Assembly (NCBI RefSeq): GCF_016902615.1
Contig: NZ_JACJMB010000021.1
Location: 1 to 34,780 of the forward strand
Length of the DNA stretch: 34,780 bases
Reading direction: 5' to 3'
Source: Collinsella tanakaei
GTDB lineage: Bacteria; Actinomycetota; Coriobacteriia; Coriobacteriales; Coriobacteriaceae
A model generated the notes under the pieces. The model worked only from the letters and a program-made list of their open reading frames with translations. It had not been told where the DNA came from and made no database searches. Of this stretch, positions 32,827 through 34,780 are shown piece after piece (the stretch's first letter is position 1; every line of letters starts with the position of its first letter). Position numbers and translations under genes: made by a program.

Positions 32827-33722
32827 GCCTGCACCTCCTCGGGCGTGAGCAGCCGGCGCAGCCCAGCGCCGACGCGGTCGAACAGCAGGACCACGAGCAG
32901 CAGCGACGCCCCCGGGAAGACGGCGAGCCACCAGGCACCCGCCGTGAGGTAGCCCATGGCCTCGGAGAGGATCACGCCGATGGCCGGCATCTCCGGGGAC
33001 AGGCCGAACCCCAGAAACGTGATGGACGCCTCGTGCAGGATCGCATGCGGGAAGAGCAGCACGAGTCCGACGAGGAACTGCGGCGCCACCGTGGGGACGG
33101 CGTGTGTGAGCGCGAGCCGGCATCGCGAGACGCCGAGAGCGCGCGATGCCGCCATGAACGGCTGGGTCATGAGCTGCAAGATCTCGGCACGCAGCACGCG
33201 GGTGAGGCTCGGCCAATGCGTGAGGGCCACCCCGATGCACACCCCGAGCGCACCGCGCCCGAGCGCATAGCTGATAAGGATCAGCAGCACGATGTGCGGG
33301 ATGCCCATCGCAAGGTCGATAAGCCAGCTCACCAGCGCATCGACGCTCCTGCCGCCCAGGGCGGCCGCGCAGGCGAGCGCGAGCGCCACCACCGCCGAGA
33401 CGGCCGCTGAGACGATCCCGATTACGATGGAGGTCGAAAGGCCCGCCAGCGTCCGCGCGAGCATGTCTCGGCCCATCCAGTCGGTCCCGAACGGATGGGC
33501 GAGCGAGGGGGCGAGGTTTTTCGCAGTGAAGTCGGTCGCCACCGCCGCGCCCTGGCATGCCGCGCCGGCAAGCCCGATGCCGACAAGGACGAGCGCCGCC
33601 CCGACGCACCATGCGAGCGCCGCCCGGCGACTCCCCCCGTGCGCGCGGGCACGCGGTGCATGGAGAAGCGGAACGTCGTATCCGACGGCGGCAGGCCGGG
33701 ACAGGCGATCAGCTACGTCCAC
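32823..33722 (-). CDS. ABC importer permease (NikC/DppC type)
   Basis: 299-residue inner-membrane permease of the binding-protein-dependent peptide/nickel class. One N-terminal segment (about 37-57) and about five more follow. FGTDWMGRDMLARTLAG is the hallmark of DppC/NikC proteins, and the EAA loop contains ALGVSRCRLALTHAVPTV. HEASITFLGFGLSPEMP near the end is also typical. It overlaps the upstream permease by 14 bases and the ATPase by four, so the operon is tightly coupled. Confidence 0.92.
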   Translation of the reverse strand: MDVADRLSRPAAVGYDVPLLHAPRARAHGGSRRAALAWCVGAALVLVGIGLAGAACQGAAVATDFTAKNLAPSLAHPFGTDWMGRDMLARTLAGLSTSIVIGIVSAAVSAVVALALACAAALGGRSVDALVSWLIDLAMGIPHIVLLILISYALGRGALGVCIGVALTHWPSLTRVLRAEILQLMTQPFMAASRALGVSRCRLALTHAVPTVAPQFLVGLVLLFPHAILHEASITFLGFGLSPEMPAIGVILSEAMGYLTAGAWWLAVFPGASLLLVVLLFDRVGAGLRRLLTPEEVQA

Positions 33723-34698
33723 GGGCCACCTCCCCTCTCATGCGGGGGTCGACAAGGCCGTACAGCAGGTTCGCCGCGAGGTTGCCGAAAAAGACGAGGG
33801 CCGCCGTGGCGAGCGCAAGCCCCACGAGCAGCGGCGCGTCGCCGCCGAGGCCCGCCGTCACGGTCGCCTGGCCGAGCCCGGGATACGAGAACACCTGCTC
33901 GACGAGAACCGATCCGCCGATGATCTCGCTCACCGAGGAGCACTGCAGCGTGAGAGCCGGCAGGGCGAGGTTGCGCAGCCCATGGCGGGCCACGATGGTC
34001 CAGCGGCCCTCGCCGCGCGTGGCGGCGAAGCGCACGTAATCGCTCGCGAGCACGTCGACGGTCTTCTCGCGCGTATGCAGGGCGATGTTCGCCACACCCG
34101 TCACCGACAGGGTGAGGGCCGGCAGCACCAGGTGGTGCAGGCGGTCGGCAAAAGAAACCGACGCCGCCGAGACGCCGATGGGCACCGAGAAGCCCACGGG
34201 AAACCAGCCGAGCGATACGGCGAAAACCATCAGGACGATGATGGCGAGCCAAAACGTCGGCGTCGCCGACAACAGGTAGCACCACAGGCGCACCGCCCGA
34301 TCGACGACCCCGCCGCGCATCGCGCCCGCGATGACCCCGAGCGCCGTCCCGAGAACGCCGGATATGATCCACGAACTCGCCAGAAGCAGCGCCGAGCCCG
34401 CAAGCCGATCGGCCACGACCACGGTGACCGGCGCGTTGAACCGCAGGCTCTCGCCGAGATCACCGTGCACGGCATCGGCCGCCCAGTCGAGGTAGCGCTC
34501 CCACACCGGCACGCCCACACCCCAGCGCTCGGCCAGCTGCTCGCGCTTCTGTGCGCTCATCGTGAGCAGCGCCGTCTGCCCCGTGTTCGCCTGCACCGGG
34601 TCGATGGGCGAGGCGCCCACCAGCGCGAAGGTGATCGCGCTCACAGCGACCATGAGCGCGCAGAAGCGCGCGAGCTGCCCTATCGCGTATCGCAGCAT
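33709..34698 (-). CDS. ABC importer permease (NikB/DppB type)
   Basis: 329-residue permease, first gene of the visible operon. N-terminal membrane segment (about 10-30), then SAQKREQLAERWGVGVPVWERYL and GDLGESLRF, standard for DppB/NikB. The EAA loop contains RGEGRWTIVARHGLRNLALP, and the protein ends LLYGLVDPRMR. The ATG at 34698 has AAAAGGAGGG just upstream; an extension to 34770 would run through palindrome copy C and is rejected. No substrate-binding protein is visible; it may lie beyond the window. Confidence 0.92.
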   Translation of the reverse strand: MLRYAIGQLARFCALMVAVSAITFALVGASPIDPVQANTGQTALLTMSAQKREQLAERWGVGVPVWERYLDWAADAVHGDLGESLRFNAPVTVVVADRLAGSALLLASSWIISGVLGTALGVIAGAMRGGVVDRAVRLWCYLLSATPTFWLAIIVLMVFAVSLGWFPVGFSVPIGVSAASVSFADRLHHLVLPALTLSVTGVANIALHTREKTVDVLASDYVRFAATRGEGRWTIVARHGLRNLALPALTLQCSSVSEIIGGSVLVEQVFSYPGLGQATVTAGLGGDAPLLVGLALATAALVFFGNLAANLLYGLVDPRMRGEVARGRS

Positions 34699-34710
34699 AT
34701 CCCTCCTTTT

Positions 34711-34780
34711 GTCTCCATCGGGGACGGGGTAGTCCGGTGCCACCGGGGCGCGGCCGCGCCCCGGTGGCACCGGACTACCC
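34711..34780. repeat. Long palindrome, copy C, cut by window end
   Basis: It begins GTCTCCATCGGGGACGGGG, then TAGTCCGGTGCCACCGGGG around a CGCGGCCGCG-like centre, with the right arm complementary up to the last base. Compared with copies A and B the inner arm differs (TAGTCC in place of CGGTTC), and the change is matched in the other arm. It ends four bases from the ribosome site of the importer operon. Confidence 0.88.

Noticed and set aside
33613-33722. Long upstream extension of the NikD-like ATPase to 33612 as one 588-residue protein
   Set aside because: The extra part is an off-frame reading of the NikC-type permease gene. ATG 32826 overlaps the permease stop and starts the His-rich protein.

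Overview
This window is GC-rich chromosomal DNA from an anaerobic actinobacterium. I infer class Coriobacteriia (Collinsella/Olsenella-like). The reasons are the very high GC content, a single-chain iron-sulfur serine dehydratase, a YkuD L,D-transpeptidase with a long low-complexity N-terminus, and the style of the MacB/FtsX and YhgE genes. The genus cannot be fixed from sequence alone.

Layout. (1) 1-1030: right part of an IS256-family insertion sequence, cut by the window edge. (2) 1072-7889, minus strand: housekeeping genes read metK, priA, def, fmt, rsmB (methyl-donor synthesis, replication restart, formyl-methionine addition and removal, 16S rRNA methylation). (3) 8108-11368, minus strand: a two-gene operon of a YhgE/Pip membrane protein and an ABC-ATPase-like protein that has lost its nucleotide-handling motifs. 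(4) 11595-17109, plus strand: gltX, L-serine dehydratase and an L,D-transpeptidase, each followed by a clear intrinsic terminator. (5) 17235-26783, plus strand: an envelope-stress/efflux block. It holds an OmpR-type regulator, a short-loop histidine kinase, an ATPase plus a 964-residue FtsX permease, then a MacAB-like adaptor/ATPase/permease operon. The two transporter operons share the motif TGACARAACCGT 60-75 bp before their first genes, so the kinase/regulator pair probably controls both. A 167-bp element with perfect 29-bp inverted ends lies between them. (6) 26867-29484, minus strand: an alpha/beta hydrolase and an LPG-synthase-like membrane protein. (7) 29603-34780: a mosaic of tRNA genes, one lipoprotein gene and a nickel/peptide-type ABC importer, punctuated by a family of long palindromes.

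The most unusual part is region 7. Palindromes with 39-40-bp arms occur beside both tRNA-Glu genes, and another lies directly in front of the ABC importer operon. Separated left and right half-copies bracket the lipoprotein gene as though it sat in the loop. Arms differ between copies but stay complementary within each intact copy. Two tRNA-Glu(CUC) genes, identical as read here, lie in inverted orientation with matching promoters and terminators; only one unit also has tRNA-Gln. The importer's first ATPase carries twelve histidines within 30 residues at its N-terminus, which points to a transition-metal substrate.

The other strong candidate for something undescribed is the catalytically dead ABC-ATPase-like partner of the YhgE protein.
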